A stretch of DNA of 64,000 nt from Sanguinoderma infundibulare (Eukaryota; Basidiomycota; Agaricomycetes; Polyporales; Polyporaceae). The position numbers were made by a program, and so were the translations under genes. A model generated the notes under the pieces. The model searched no databases, had not been told where the DNA came from, and was given only the letters and a program-made list of their open reading frames with translations. Below, piece after piece: positions 46,306 through 57,105 of this stretch. Each line of letters starts with the position of its first letter. The stretch's first letter is position 1. Where the stretch lies: the NCBI GenBank assembly GCA_032821775.1, contig JAVLRN010000004.1, forward strand, positions 2,046,001-2,110,000, read 5' to 3'.

Positions 46306-49300
46306 TCACTGAGACAACACCTCAGCAATGTGATCCCATCCCTCAGCTATGACCTCCTCCATCTCCTCATCCTCTATGTCTGGTAACGAGGTGGCCACAT
46401 TCAGATCTTCAACTTGAATAAGGTCGAGGTGGGACCAATCACCGACGCACAGGAGCGCACAAGTTGTTTGCATGCTGAGGCAGTTGCAAATATGCGAGAG
46501 GCACAGCCAGCCCTTGCTGAAGACCTGCTCGATGTTGACGGCAGTCACTGGAAGTAACACATGAGATACGTGGGCAGTTATGATTAAACAGATGACATAC
46601 CAGGGATGGACAGATAGTTGCGCGCCATGCGGGAGAGTGTGAGGTACAACTCCACATTCTCTGTCCACCACCGCAGGGGCTCATCCACTTTGAGGGTGCC
46701 CATTGACAGGTAGTGGTCGATTTCTGTGGCAACGTCAGCACTGGCAGCCTTCGTGGTCTTTACAGATGGAAGGTGGTCGAAGATGTTGGCACCCTGTAAG
46801 ATCAGATTCACGATCAGTAATGTCGACGATGTCACCAATCTGGTAGTTTGTGAGGTAGGTCAACAGCTTGATGTGCGCACCTCGGGGATGACCTCCTTCT
46901 CCTTCTCCTCGGGCTCTGGCTGTGCAACCTTGCCTTTATATGCCCAGTCATACTCATCCTGGAGCATCATGCGTGCATTTTGGATCCATTGCCTCCGGCA
47001 TCCGGCTTCCTGAAAGTATTGCAGCTTGTATTGTGGATGAAGGACTGTATATGTTTTGTCAGCATGTCAACTCATCAGCATGTTGCAGCTTGGAAAAGAG
47101 ACATACTCATTGCAATGTGGTAGGTGGCCGAAAGCTCGCTGAGCTTGTAGTACTTGTGTAGTGTCTTCTTTGCAATGCCGACAGCAGCTGTAATGGCTGG
47201 GTCCAGCTTGTCATCAAGCGTGAAGTTCGTCAGGGTGGTATCTATGTAGTCCATGGCTGGGATAACCTGGGCGAGGTTCAAAGTATCATGGTGTAACGTG
47301 CACGGGGAACCTGCGCATAGAACTGGAGGATCAACACAGGGAAAGGACAAGCCATGACAAAAAGATGCGAGGTGATACAGGTGTGCTGCAAGCCTAAAGG
47401 CCACCGAATGGTAGGGAAAGGGGGAGACTCAACTATGGTGTGGTCATGTAGACCTACTACCATGCGGTAGTATACGATGCAGATATGATCAGTGCACACG
47501 GGCACTACGGAGGAAGAATGATGCGGAGTACGTGCAATCGCACAACATACTGATGAAGAGAGTCTTGAAGCCAATGCGGAGAGGCTACTCGGAGCCTGAA
47601 GGGAGTCGTACACATGCAGGTACGAGAGATGAGAGATCTGAGGCCCAGGGGTCACCTGGGGAATCCATACACCAATCTAAAACTAAGTACAAAGGGGACA
47701 CACTGCGCATACCACACGGTGGCACAAACATCACTAAGCTACTACAGCTCCGAAACGTAGCTACAGAGACCATGTGGAACCGTACTGTAACCTAAAAGAG
47801 AGTCCGAGAGACACCTGCGACAGAACTACCTAACAACCGTGAGCTGAAACATGCAGCATTGTAAAAGAGCCACAGAAGCCTGTACATGCCGGGCACAACA
47901 CGTGATCGTGATCAACACATCGTGACCATGTCGAAGATAGCTGCGCATTGTACTAAACTAATTGAAGGTCTAGCCGTAAGAAACCATGCAATGCCACCAC
48001 ACATCCTGTGGCACGTAATGAGATGTGCATATGATCAAGGATGCACCGAATGATCCCTGAGTGCGAGGGCACCTGTGATCCATGTGTGTATTCGGGCCGC
48101 AAAGAAGAGGAACCGCATGGTCGAAGGGAGACATGCACGATGCATGGTAACCATGTGGTAGATATGTGTGGTAGCTGAAGAGCCTGCACAATGCAGAAGG
48201 CCGAGGACCTGAGTCATGTATGGTGCGTGCAGTGGCGACCGATCAGTACGAGAGGGAACCACGCAGAATGTGAAGATTCTGGGCACAGGGCACGTAGGGG
48301 ACCCTACAACGGGAAAAGAATTCAGTGGCATGCTTGAAGATCTGGAGCAGATGCAGGATGAGGATAGATGTTAGCAATGCAGCAGGACAAAGCATAGGCA
48401 GGATCTGATCATCGACGCCATCTACCTAGACATTGTAGATGGCGGGCTCACCTTGAGCACATCACAGAGTTGTTCTACAAGCTTTCAATCGCACTTTCAC
48501 AGATGGTACCTCGTGAGACCATAATCTTCTTTCAAATCCTCCTCCGTGATCTTGTCGACAGCTAGATGTAAGGAGAGAGCAGCTATGAGCATGTCATAGG
48601 TGGCATCCCAGCGGGAGCGGACATCGCGAGGGAGAAGGTGGTTGGGAAGGTCAAGTTGGGCCAGTATCACATACCATGCTGGCAGAAGCTTCATGGACGA
48701 ATTGATGATCTTGAACGCGATCTTCTGGATCTGGGCAGTTTCCATGCGGGGCTGTGAGTGCACTGCCCTAACCCCATGATTGTATCACTCACCTTGACGA
48801 GCATCATCTTTACAGACCTCACATTGCGCTCAAGCTCCTCTTGCTCTTCGTCTGACATTGTCGCCACCTCATCCACCCAATCTTTGCCATCTTCGACTGT
48901 CCCATCATCCTTCACCTCGAAGTTCTCCATCCCCTCCTCAGCTGCACATGCACACCTCGTCTCCCACTCGTCATCGTCAATTTGCTCAGCCAGCTTAGCA
49001 AGTGTACGGGCATCCGGGTCTGTAATTGCATCTATATCCTCTGGCTTCACCGCTTTTACCTCAAACTGTCCCACAAAACTTCGGGCAACGAGTTGGTTAC
49101 AATGTGCGAAACAGTGGGTATGATGGAACTCACCCTCAAAGTCTGGGAGGATGTTGCTGAGGTGACGAATCATTTTGATATTGTTCGATGCATTGTCAAG
49201 GGTGATAGAAAGAATCTAGTGCCACCAGTGAGTACCCCATTCCCCTAACCCTCACCATAATGATAGCCATCACTCACCTTGTCCTGAATATCAAAATTGA

Positions 49301-50560
49301 GCAGAACATCTTTGAAGGAGAGCGCGAGGTTAATGCCAGAATGGGACTGCAAGTATTGTGTGAGGTAGAAATATTGTGGACAATGACTGGTATGTACCTT
49401 TGCTAACTCAACAAGGTCGAGCAGCATCCGAATCGGCTTACCCTTTACTTCCAGGTGGATTGTAATAGTGACAAAGGAGCAGTGATTCAGAGACGTCCAT
49501 GCATCAGTTGCGAAGCTGAGTTTGCTGGGATAGTGCTAGCAGTGCGTTTGAGTAAGGTGAGTGCATGTGAAATCAAATATTGCCTCGCACCTGCAACATA
49601 TGGGCAATGCATCTCCTTGTAGTGAAAAAAACAGCCTTCACATCCTGAGAGACCATCGTAGGCTATGGCATGTTGTACCCAGGCCAGCCGCTCTTTGCGA
49701 TGGTCAAGAAGCCTCGATCGGTGAATATTGTGAATGGACGCAAATCTTCTGCGCACCACCAGATGGCCCAAGTTCTGCATGGCTCGTCAAGTACAAGATC
49801 CAGCAACATCGACAATGCACTATACAACATACCTCATCTGTGCCTTTGTCAATGGTCAGTGCGAAAAGGTAAGTTTCTTTGGGTTCTTCTGGGTGAAAAA
49901 GTTGCTGATAGACCTGGATTGTTTTTTGATGACCTTCTCACGCACAGTGTCGCAATCCTGTAGCTCAAGAACCTTGTCCACAACTGCGGCGGTCCAGCAG
50001 ATCCGAGCATGCTTGATGAGGTTGCTGCTTGAGGCCTTATCCTTCGTGTCGAGGTAACATCCGATATGTGCCTTGCATGTCTTCTTTGTGCAAGTGAAGA
50101 CATGCCGGCATTGATTGTTCTTGTACTTGATATTGACGTGCTTCTGATAAAAACCGTAGATCGGTGAGCACCAGACTCCTTGTTTGCATTCTGGAAACTA
50201 ATATTTTAGCATCATCTATACAGTCATTATAATGGCACGCACCTAGTTCATCTTCAGAGCCCAAAACCTCTTCAATCTCGTCATCTGCTGCCTGCCTATC
50301 CCCGTCCTCCTTCTCACTGTCCACAATAGCCAGTCCATTTTGCTCGAGTGCATCCTCACTCACACTCGGGACAGCAGAGCCTGCCGCCTTTCTCTTCTTC
50401 TTTGCCGGTGCCTTTTCAGGTGGGGACTCGGATGACGAGTCATTCGACTCATCGTCGGAAGTTTTTGTGTGCTTTCTCTTGGCTACAGCATTGTTGCGGG
50501 GAAAGGGGGGTATGGAGGTGGAGGGCGAGACTCAACCAGCAAAAAATTTTCATTATATCA
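46306..50560 (-). CDS. hAT transposase, multi-exon, nearly intact
   Basis: N terminus: acidic with basic signal AKKKRKAAG. BED-type zinc finger: FTCTKKTC...SNLIKHARIC, near 50000-50110. First catalytic Asp: FATDAWTSLNHCSFVTITI (about 49450-49530). Intron 49375-49430 region, then SHSGINLALSFKDVLLNFDI. Second Asp: ITLDNASNN (about 49180-49210), then HCFAHCNQLVARSF and LPRDVRSRWDATYDML (about 48590-48640). C-terminal dimerisation segment LRWWTENVELYLTLSRMARN; a 50-bp GT-AG intron (about 46550-46600) leads to VTAVNIEQVFSKGWLCLSHI, stop at 46306. Introns are clean. Several expected Arg are Cys or Trp (KGWLCLSHICNCL). About 1.1 kb without coding sense separates exons at about 47300-48430. The start codon is not certain. 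Confidence 0.75.
47300..48430. other. 1.1-kb non-coding gap inside the hAT gene
   Basis: The exon ending LVEQLCDVLK is followed by a GTGAGC donor near 48452, and coding sense resumes at LHHDTLNLAQVIPAMDYIDT near 47290. Other introns here are 40-60 bp. The gap has no frame or inverted repeat that I recognise. It may be a nested insertion or an unusually long intron. Confidence 0.45.
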
Positions 50561-50835
50561 ACACAACATGTCTGACACCACCGGCGGACTTCTACAGGCA
50601 TCGCCACAGCAAGTCCTTCACATTCGGCGGGCAGCCCCCTCAAGCCATCTGAGAGCACCGAGACACAGCACATACCAAACGTGGTGGTGGTGGGTTTGTA
50701 CATATGGGTACAGGTTTGGCACGGGTATCCTCTGTGGCCACCCGCACCCATACTCACATGGGTATGGGTACATAACCCGTGCGGATTACCCATACCCATG
50801 CCATTCGCTAGCTGTCATGCTGGATGACCTGGCAG

Positions 50836-52160
50836 TGTCCTTCATTCAATTGGCTCCATGGGCCTCTTGGACCCATATGTGAACCCTGTCACAGCATGGG
50901 GCTCCACTGAATCAGAGGCTCACATCACCAGCTCTCCCCTTCCCCCACTCTACACAGGCAGCACTGTGAGTGGCTCAGACATATCTGCAACAGGTCTTCC
51001 CTCACCACCCATGCAGCCACACCAGTCGCTGTTTAAAACTGCCGCTGTGCCCCCAGGCTCAGATGCAAGACCGCAGCAAGGTGCACTGGTTCAATTGAGC
51101 ACAGGCTCAACACTGCACCCCGGCCCAAACAACAGCAAGACCTACTCATTCTTTTCACTGCCTGGGAATGCAGTCAAAAAGTGGCCCTGCTGGAGGTATG
51201 ATGAGATCGAGTGGCTGTATCAGTGCAGGTATGCTCCTGTCCCTCTGTCAATTTTGCTTCCTCTTCACGAAAACCGCACACTCTATTTGCCTACCATTCC
51301 TTCTGCATCTTATCATTGCATTTCATGCAGATCTGACCGCTCAACAGCTCTCAATCAATTTTCTTTGTGTGCCGCCTCTGGGTGACTAAGTCAGTTTACT
51401 GAGGCATGCACATTTTTGTTGAACAGCTGTCACAACTACACCAAAGCATACAGGACCTTGAACCACCTCAATGCCCACATCACCATGCAGCGCCATTACT
51501 CAAAGTGCAGCCCAAACGGTACGTGCTTACTCTGTTTGGCTCAGCCACTCGCCAACATGTCTGACTTGGCTTTCAATCTTTGCAGCCCCATCTTCTATGC
51601 AATATATGTGCATATAGAGTTCAAGGAGCTCAGAAAGAAGTGGTGCCAGGAGAAGAAGGAGGCAGAGGAGGTCGAGCGTGAGTGAGAATGGTGAGTCCAT
51701 TCAGAACGTCTCTTTGTCACCTTCATCATTGTCATCTGTCACACCACTCATGACATCATCCACCACCATGCTAGCCTCTGCAGTTGCTGATGCTGATGCT
51801 TCCACCCAACATCATTTCAATCATGGCACCCACCCCCACCCCCAAGTCTACCCTCATACAACCATCCCATCATCTCTTTGCAGAGCTGCAGATGAGCTGA
51901 AGCACGAGATTGACTCCAGGTTCACGTCGACCTCAGCACCATCAATGACACCCCCTTCTACAATGTCATCATCATCATCCTCTTTCGCAGCTCCTACATC
52001 AGTGCTGCACTCACACACATCTTTGACTGACCCCGAACACAACCTCTTCTGCAACCCCAATGCCAATGCCAATGCCCATGTCCAGCAGCATTCTGCAAAA
52101 GCAGCAGACATCTCCACCAACTGTTACCGCTCTGTTTTGGTGGCCAGAGACCGCCTGTGA
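50836..52160 (+). pseudogene. Con7-like C2H2 zinc-finger transcription factor, decayed copy
   Basis: Exons by splice sites and reading: 50836-51228, 51427-51518, 51618-51681 and 51884-52160. Text includes YSFFSLPGNAVKKWPCW, RYDEIEWLYQC, KAYRTLNHLNAHITMQRHYS, EFKELRKKWCQEKKEAEEVE and ADELKHEIDSRF, the signature of fungal Con7-type regulators (nuclear, DNA-binding). The finger is damaged: the second Cys is Tyr (C-S-C-H-N-Y). The basic cluster expected before the finger reads W, C, W, W where Arg is usual, each one C-to-T step from CGG or CGC. Introns remain clean GT-AG. An hAT element sits immediately 5'. A non-functional duplicate is likely. Confidence 0.7.
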
Positions 52161-52269
52161 GATAATCATCATCGTGAGCAATGATGAGGTTATGCTCAGT
52201 TCCCATGTAGGCTGTAGAAGTTGTGTATGCATATTGTAGTCCACCACCATTGTTATTCTTAAATATTGA

Positions 52270-52536
52270 AATATATAATTGTCTCCTTCACTGTTGTTCA
52301 TGCTCTGTATAATGCTGAATGTGGAGTGGTAGGTTTCAATGTTCCAATACATCAAAATAGGTCTAAAGTAGTACAAATTAGTCCTGACTAGTATAACTGC
52401 TGTTCCTGTCCAAGCAATAGTGGATACTATTACAATATTAGTACTAATTAGATAAAGTTAGATTGAAAGTAGCTCCATTAGATCATAGTTGTACTAAAGG
52501 CACTGAATTAGCTTGGGTGAGTTTTCCTGATGTAAA
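52270..52536 (+). repeat. Duplicated segment, copy 1
   Basis: About 250 bp with TAGTACAACTGCTG-like and GTAGCTCCATTAGATCATA, related to 58400-58718. Similarity ends exactly at TTTTCCTGATG, where the A-type leader begins. In both copies it follows a gene 3' end. Confidence 0.6.
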
Positions 52537-52568
52537 TGCTAGATGGACTAGATGGGCTAGAAACTAGA

Positions 52569-53036
52569 TGCTGATGCTGCCCGAGGGCACAGAATATGAG
52601 GAGCAGCCGCAGCAGACAGTCACACTGAGCTCTGAACTGTGGGGAGGTGAAAGCTGTCTATCCTGAAATGTACTGACAACTATATACATGCCACTACACC
52701 ATATCTGAAGCGGACCCAGCTGCTCCTAGTCATAATCTCTGAGGAGTACCCCCTTCAGACCCACTGTGCACATCCTTTGCAATCCAAAGGACAAGTCACT
52801 GCCCTGTCGAATGAGTACTGTCGCTGGGTCTGTAAATTATGTCCTGTCCTTGAGTCCTATCACATCCTGCCTACCGCTTCCGATACCATAGTCCAAGAGC
52901 TGAGCATCTCTCACAAAGGCCAGTATCCCATGTAGTGATAGTTCAATGGTGGTCTGATGGTCACCTACACAAAGTGTGCTTTGTGTGTCTCGTCTGTCTG
53001 ATTCCGTCAATGGCACCAGTATCGGTCCCATCACCA
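52569..53036 (-). repeat. A-type LTR, copy 2 (468 bp), with 33 bp of leader at its left
   Basis: TGCTGATG...CATCACCA, matching 29749-30222 over its whole length with mostly transition differences. The leader word CTAGATGGACTAGATGGGCT lies at about 52540-52560. No element body follows, so it is an LTR-plus-leader relic. Its right end abuts the truncated DUF6589-type gene. Confidence 0.65.
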
Positions 53037-53062
53037 TATTATTTGTACTCTCAAAATTCTTG

Positions 53063-54099
53063 CACTCTTGTATCATGGCAGTGGACAGACAAAGTATGCT
53101 CATGAGCTGCTTCACCTCATGCACAACCTAACTCATATTTGGCCTCCCAGGTTACAGTAAGTTACTCAATTTTAGCCAACCATTATGTTTTGCTCATCCC
53201 TCATTTACTAGGCAGGTCATGATTAACAACTGGCTCATAAATCTCACAGAGAAGCCAAACATGTGGTTTCCAGTGGACCTGCTTCAGGAGCACATGAATT
53301 TTTGGATCAAGGTATGAGAGTTTGACTCTACAATGTGACCACAATGTGATCTTACCTGCTAATTTGGCCTGACATTTTCAAAGGTCATATACAAAGCGAA
53401 TGGCAGCAATGCTTCATGGGAGTGGTTGAGCACTGTCTCCCCATGCATTGACATCCTTCGAAAGCTCGCCATTCAGATGAACTCCACCCTCAGTGCTCAC
53501 CTGGGCACCAAACACCATACCCCATTGCTCGACTGGGATCTCTTCATGCTACAGAATTCCATGCAAGAGAATGCTATTTTCAAGGTTGAAAAGGGTCATG
53601 TTCTCCACGATATGAAGACTCCTGTCATTCTGAACATCATTATGGCTGGCCTCAACCAACTCCTCAGGCCACTGCAAGAGTACAACTGTGCCTTTCAGCA
53701 GCTTCAACAGCACTGAAAAGAGAAGTCACTGACAGATAAACTGAGCCCTCCCTCCTCACCTGAGGTGCAGACCATGCCTTCCATCCCCTCATCTAAGACA
53801 GCTGTCCAGATGCCTGCTGCAATGTCAAGCACTGAAGTGAACACTCTCCTGGCTGCATTGCAAGTTCTGCATATGATCAGTCAGCTTTAATGTACATCAG
53901 GAGGGTGCTAATTGTCATCAAGTAGCTTACTTATCAAGGATATATAAATGCAGACCCAACTGCTGCTCTGCCCGGTTTCTCCGGAGCCAACAAGGATGAT
54001 GACTTCTACTGGCATGCTTTCGAGGATGATGACTACAATCCACAGAGGGTATTTGCAGAGGAGGAAGAGCCTTCATTAGACATAGATGATTATTACTAA
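53063..54099 (+). pseudogene. DUF6589-type protein, 3' fragment
   Basis: Exon 1 (to 53150) reads GSGQTKYAHELLHLMHNLTH. Intron 53151-53211. Exon 2 (53212-53311) reads QVMINNWLINLTEKPNMWF and DLLQEHMNFWIK. Intron 53312-53383. Exon 3 reads IYKANGSNASWEWLSTVSPC, then LGTKHHTPLLDWDL, ending at TGA 53714-53716 where an Arg codon is likely (CGA to TGA). The frame continues with Pro/Ser-rich text, and a further exon (about 53945-54099) gives an acidic tail (NKDDDFYWHAFEDDDY, then EEEEPSLDIDDYY). The order matches the C-terminal part of the DUF6589 family, common in agaricomycetes. The 5' part is missing, cut at the A-type LTR. Confidence 0.7.
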
Positions 54100-54205
54100 C
54101 ATTTTTACACTACATTGTGGTTGTATTCAGCGTTGCTCTCCACCCAGAGTGGCAGGAGAGGTGGTTTGCACATTTCCCCAAGGGCAAAATCCTCAATTTC
54201 ACTAA

Positions 54206-54847
54206 GGGCCTGTTCGGCAAAGAGTTGTGGAAAAGAGTTGCTGCTATTCCATCATGTGCTATATGACCGTTTGGAAAAGAGTTACCAGTGCTAGAGTTAC
54301 TGTGATTTCCAGCATCATTTAGCGCTCAGAAATGTGAATGCAGTGGCATATACCATACACTTGAGACCTCCCTCCCCTTTGTTCACATGGCTGCCCTATA
54401 GTGCACCCTGCCCCACCAGGACTTGACTTTCTTAGCATCTATCTCATACCCACGTGTAAGGAGTGTGTCTGAGATGGTCTGATACACCACGGGCTGAAAA
54501 TTGTTGTCCCCAGTGCATGCCTCAGCAGCAGCTGTCTTGAACCCTTGAATAAGAATATCTTTGGAATCACTGTCCCATTTGACATGGACCATGGCGGAAC
54601 TGCCAGACTAGTGGACAAGATATGAGATGCAGCAGCAAGTGAATGAATAGAGGTGAGAGACGAGTGGGAGCCTGTGGGAGTGCGAATTGATTTCAGAGGT
54701 GATTAGCACCTGAAGTAATCAGATTTTCAGGCATCCGAACACGAGAACTCTGAGGACAATCATGATTTTCTGGTACAACAAAAACTTGCCCATATATGGA
54801 GTGAAGTACCGGCAACTCTTTTCCACAACTCTTTGCTGAACAGGCCC
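54206..54847. mobile_element. PIF/Harbinger-type element, 642 bp, TAA target duplication
   Basis: Termini GGGCCTGTTCGGCAAAGAGT (continuing TGTGGAAAAGAGTTGC) and its inverted copy with one transition form inverted repeats of about 36 bp (54206-54241 and 54812-54847). TAA flanks both sides (54203-54205 and 54848-54850), the 3-bp duplication typical of this superfamily. No transposase is present, only a SANT-like ORF. Confidence 0.85.
54383..54592 (-). CDS. Myb/SANT-like DNA-binding domain ORF inside the Harbinger-type element
   Basis: ATG 54592, 69 codons, no stops: VKWDSDSKDILIQGFKTAAA, FQPVVYQTISDTLL, DAKKVKSWWGRVHYRAAM. The Trp spacing and helices fit the Myb/SANT-like domain that accompanies PIF/Harbinger transposases. 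It may be the first exon of a longer protein. Intact in a decayed neighbourhood. Confidence 0.6.
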   Translation of the reverse strand: MVHVKWDSDSKDILIQGFKTAAAEACTGDNNFQPVVYQTISDTLLTRGYEIDAKKVKSWWGRVHYRAAM

Positions 54848-54850
54848 TAA

Positions 54851-55720
54851 GGTCGTTTTCACATGGGATACCATATATGGATGCCCTGCCAACCAGATGC
54901 CCAGTCTGACCAGTCATTAGGAAAGCTCATCTATTTTCACTCTCTGCTGATGAGTGTTCCATTCAACTGGTTCAAGTCTAGGCACAGCCAGGAATGGGTC
55001 GGGCTTCTTGTCGGATGCTGATCCCAGAGTTGATCCCGGCGTTGACGAAGGGTCTGTCGATCTCGGGGCCACCTTGCACAGGACCAGATTGCAGGGGTTG
55101 CCTGGCCATTCATACTAAGTGGAAAGGGGGAATTCTGGGGGAAAGCTCTGGAAAAACCTCCCCAGGCTAATTTGGTGGAAATACAACTAAAAAGTAGGAA
55201 TTAGTTCTAAATAAGAAGCAATAGTATATTAGGAAACATTAGCCTAACTGCTCCCTAAAATTAGGGAGGTCCCCTTTTTTTTTATTTTTGCCTTAGAAGG
55301 ATTAGGGATAAAGTGGCTGCAGTAGTGCTACTTTATCCCTACAGTAGTGCTAATTTACCCCTAATCCTTCCTAATTGTTCCTAATGCAGGACTACAGGTT
55401 CAGTATCTCAGAGATTTGCTGGGCTGTTCAGAACTTGCACACACCACAAAGATAGATATGAAAAGTATATATTGACTATAACTAATACATTACTGTAGCT
55501 ACAGAGAAGCCAGGTGAAGCATTGACACTCCAAGGTGATAGTAACACACAGGGAAAGTCAAATGGTGGCATGCCAGATGCTGTGCAGAGTGGGCAGCATT
55601 GTCATTGCCAGTGGTCGTTGCCTTGAAGAGCATGTCTTCAAGGCTGCTGGTGGAGGCATGGGAGCGGGTGTGGTTGTAAAAGGACCATTCACACGAGGTT
55701 GAGCAGTCCCGGCAGTGCAA
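54851..55720. other. No gene; AT-rich with a palindromic stretch near 55285-55375
   Basis: GGATTAGGGATAAAGT and the inverted ACTTTATCCCT, plus TAATTTACCCCTAATCC and two TGCAGTAGTGCT-like words, make a nested imperfect palindrome of about 90 bp, beside TAGTTAGGCTAATG-type AT-rich text (55180-55250). It could be the core of a small inverted-repeat element. No coding frame. Confidence 0.4.
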
Positions 55721-56469
55721 ACAATGCTAGTTGGAGTAGGTGTAGCAAGGATCATCGGTGCGGTGCAGGTACTGCTGGTAATGGGGGTGGAGAAGTAGTG
55801 ATAGTGTAGACTGCGAGCTGAGATAAGTGGTCAGGGCATGACCATTTAAAAGGTACATTAGATGAGGAGAGTTTGACAGCTGGAGAGGCAACAGTGAGTG
55901 ATAGTGGGATAACAGGTGAATGGAAACGTACCAAAAGACCATACAGCCTGGCGTGGCTACGGTCATCTTCACAGTCACTGCAGGGCCGCTTGGTGGGATG
56001 GGGTGCACCTGGACCGGAAAAAGGCCCATTGTCCCTGCAACCATGCTTCCGGCATGGAAACACACGTGACTGGATGTTGCACTCAGCAGTGGGGGCAGGA
56101 GGATGGAGGGGAAGTGCTGAGAGGGGCTGAGCCTATGTGAGGAGGTGCGGGAGACATGGACATGTGCAGACAGGATCTGGGGGAGCTGGATGGCAGAATG
56201 GATGACATTGGGGACATAGAAGGTGCTCAGCGATGAGGGGATGGTACTTATCAGATGTGAGCAGCCTCAGGTTCACAGCACCCTTTCTGCCACTGCCACC
56301 ACCTGTGTGCTTCCTGGACCTCTCATGGCTGTGGACAGCCTGGATGGGGTTGAGGGAGGCGTTGCACTCCCACTCACATTTGGCGTGCTCCTTGCGCTTC
56401 TTGGGGTGCTTGCAGTCACCCCGAACACCACTGGTCCCCGTTTCCCACTTCCAGAGAGCAAGACGATAG
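55720..56469 (-). pseudogene. Minus-strand Cys/His-rich remnant, probably the downstream part of the HSF-type gene
   Basis: Frames give CEWECNASLNPIQA followed by HSHERSRKHTGG (56330-56400), a Cys/His pattern reminiscent of a C2H2 finger, and CRKHGCRDNGPF then CSDCEDD (55950-56060). Frame changes separate them. They could be the rest of the gene starting at 57042 or another gene. Low certainty. Confidence 0.3.
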
Positions 56470-57042
56470 TCTTCAAGGTGAAGCATGCTAAAAGAAGTAG
56501 AGACTTATGTTTAGCTGTGGAGAGAACTCGAACCAAAATGCAACTAGTGATAAACGCTGAGGAGAATATAGAGGGTGAGTTGCTCTGGCTGCTCTATGAT
56601 AATATGCTCTCCTGTGGGATCCCAGCGAATCATATGGTGGTTCTCTGGCCACTCGAGGAGGCTGAACATGTCATTAGCACAACAGCGCGAGGAAGAGACA
56701 CATTGGGCAAATGTATGCATAGAGCTTTGTGAGGAAGGTAGCTTGTGGCTTCACAGGTTGCTGCTGCAGTGTGCCATCCGAGTTTGTTGGGGAGGTGTTG
56801 TCCTGCTTGAGCAACTGTGATTCATGAGGGGAGGGCTGGGATGATGCATTGGTGGGGTCTGAGGTGGGAGTGGCATCTGGTGGTAGTGGTGGTGGTATGA
56901 GAAGAAGGGTTGCCAGGGCAGGGGGACACCTGGGGGATGAGCTGGGATGCCTCGGGCATGGTGATGAGGGATGTGCTTGAGAGGAGAGAGATGACATGGC
57001 GAGTGAGAGGGGAGACGTCTTAGATGCTCGATTTGGTGGCAT
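56470..57042 (-). pseudogene. HSF-type DNA-binding domain protein, decayed
   Basis: ATG 57042 (MPPNRASKTSPLSLAMSSLS) and a Pro/Ser-rich N terminus lead to QATFLTKLYA. After an intron, LLEWPENHHMIRWDPTGEHI, IIEQPEQLTLYILLSVYH, a TAG where Gln is usual, then with a one-base shift FSPQLNI. This is the helix-turn-helix domain of heat-shock-factor-type regulators. The intron donor reads GC|ATACAT, which two CpG G-to-A changes would make from GTACGT, while the acceptor TTCAG is intact. Stop, frameshift and donor loss make it non-functional. Confidence 0.65.
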
Positions 57043-57100
57043 GTCGCCTGTGGCACCACTGCATTGAGCATCTAAGACTTTGCCTCTCATTGTCTCTCCT
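57003..57100. repeat. Short inverted repeat around the HSF-type start codon
   Basis: GTCTTAGATGCTC (about 57017-57029) and GAGCATCTAAGAC (about 57065-57077), with GAGAGG-type extensions, enclose the ATG at 57042. Possibly fortuitous. Confidence 0.4.
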
Positions 57101-57105
57101 CCCAC

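Larger units (their letters stand above)
45947..50810 (-). mobile_element. Full-length hAT DNA transposon (4864 bp)
   Basis: Terminal inverted repeats TAGCGAATGGCATGGGTAT are perfect over 19 bp at 45947-45965 and 50792-50810. The flanking 8-bp target duplication is GCTGTCAC (45939-45946) and GCTGTCAT (50811-50818), one C/T difference. Subterminal regions (about 45957-46060 and 50690-50800) carry many GGGTATG/CATACCC words in both orientations, typical of transposase binding sites. The transposase gene is on the minus strand. It is inserted just 5' of the first recognisable exon of the Con7-like gene. Confidence 0.9.

Noticed and set aside
49561..50057. Plus-strand frames of about 100 codons within the hAT gene
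   Set aside because: They lie antisense to exons with clear transposase and BED-finger motifs.
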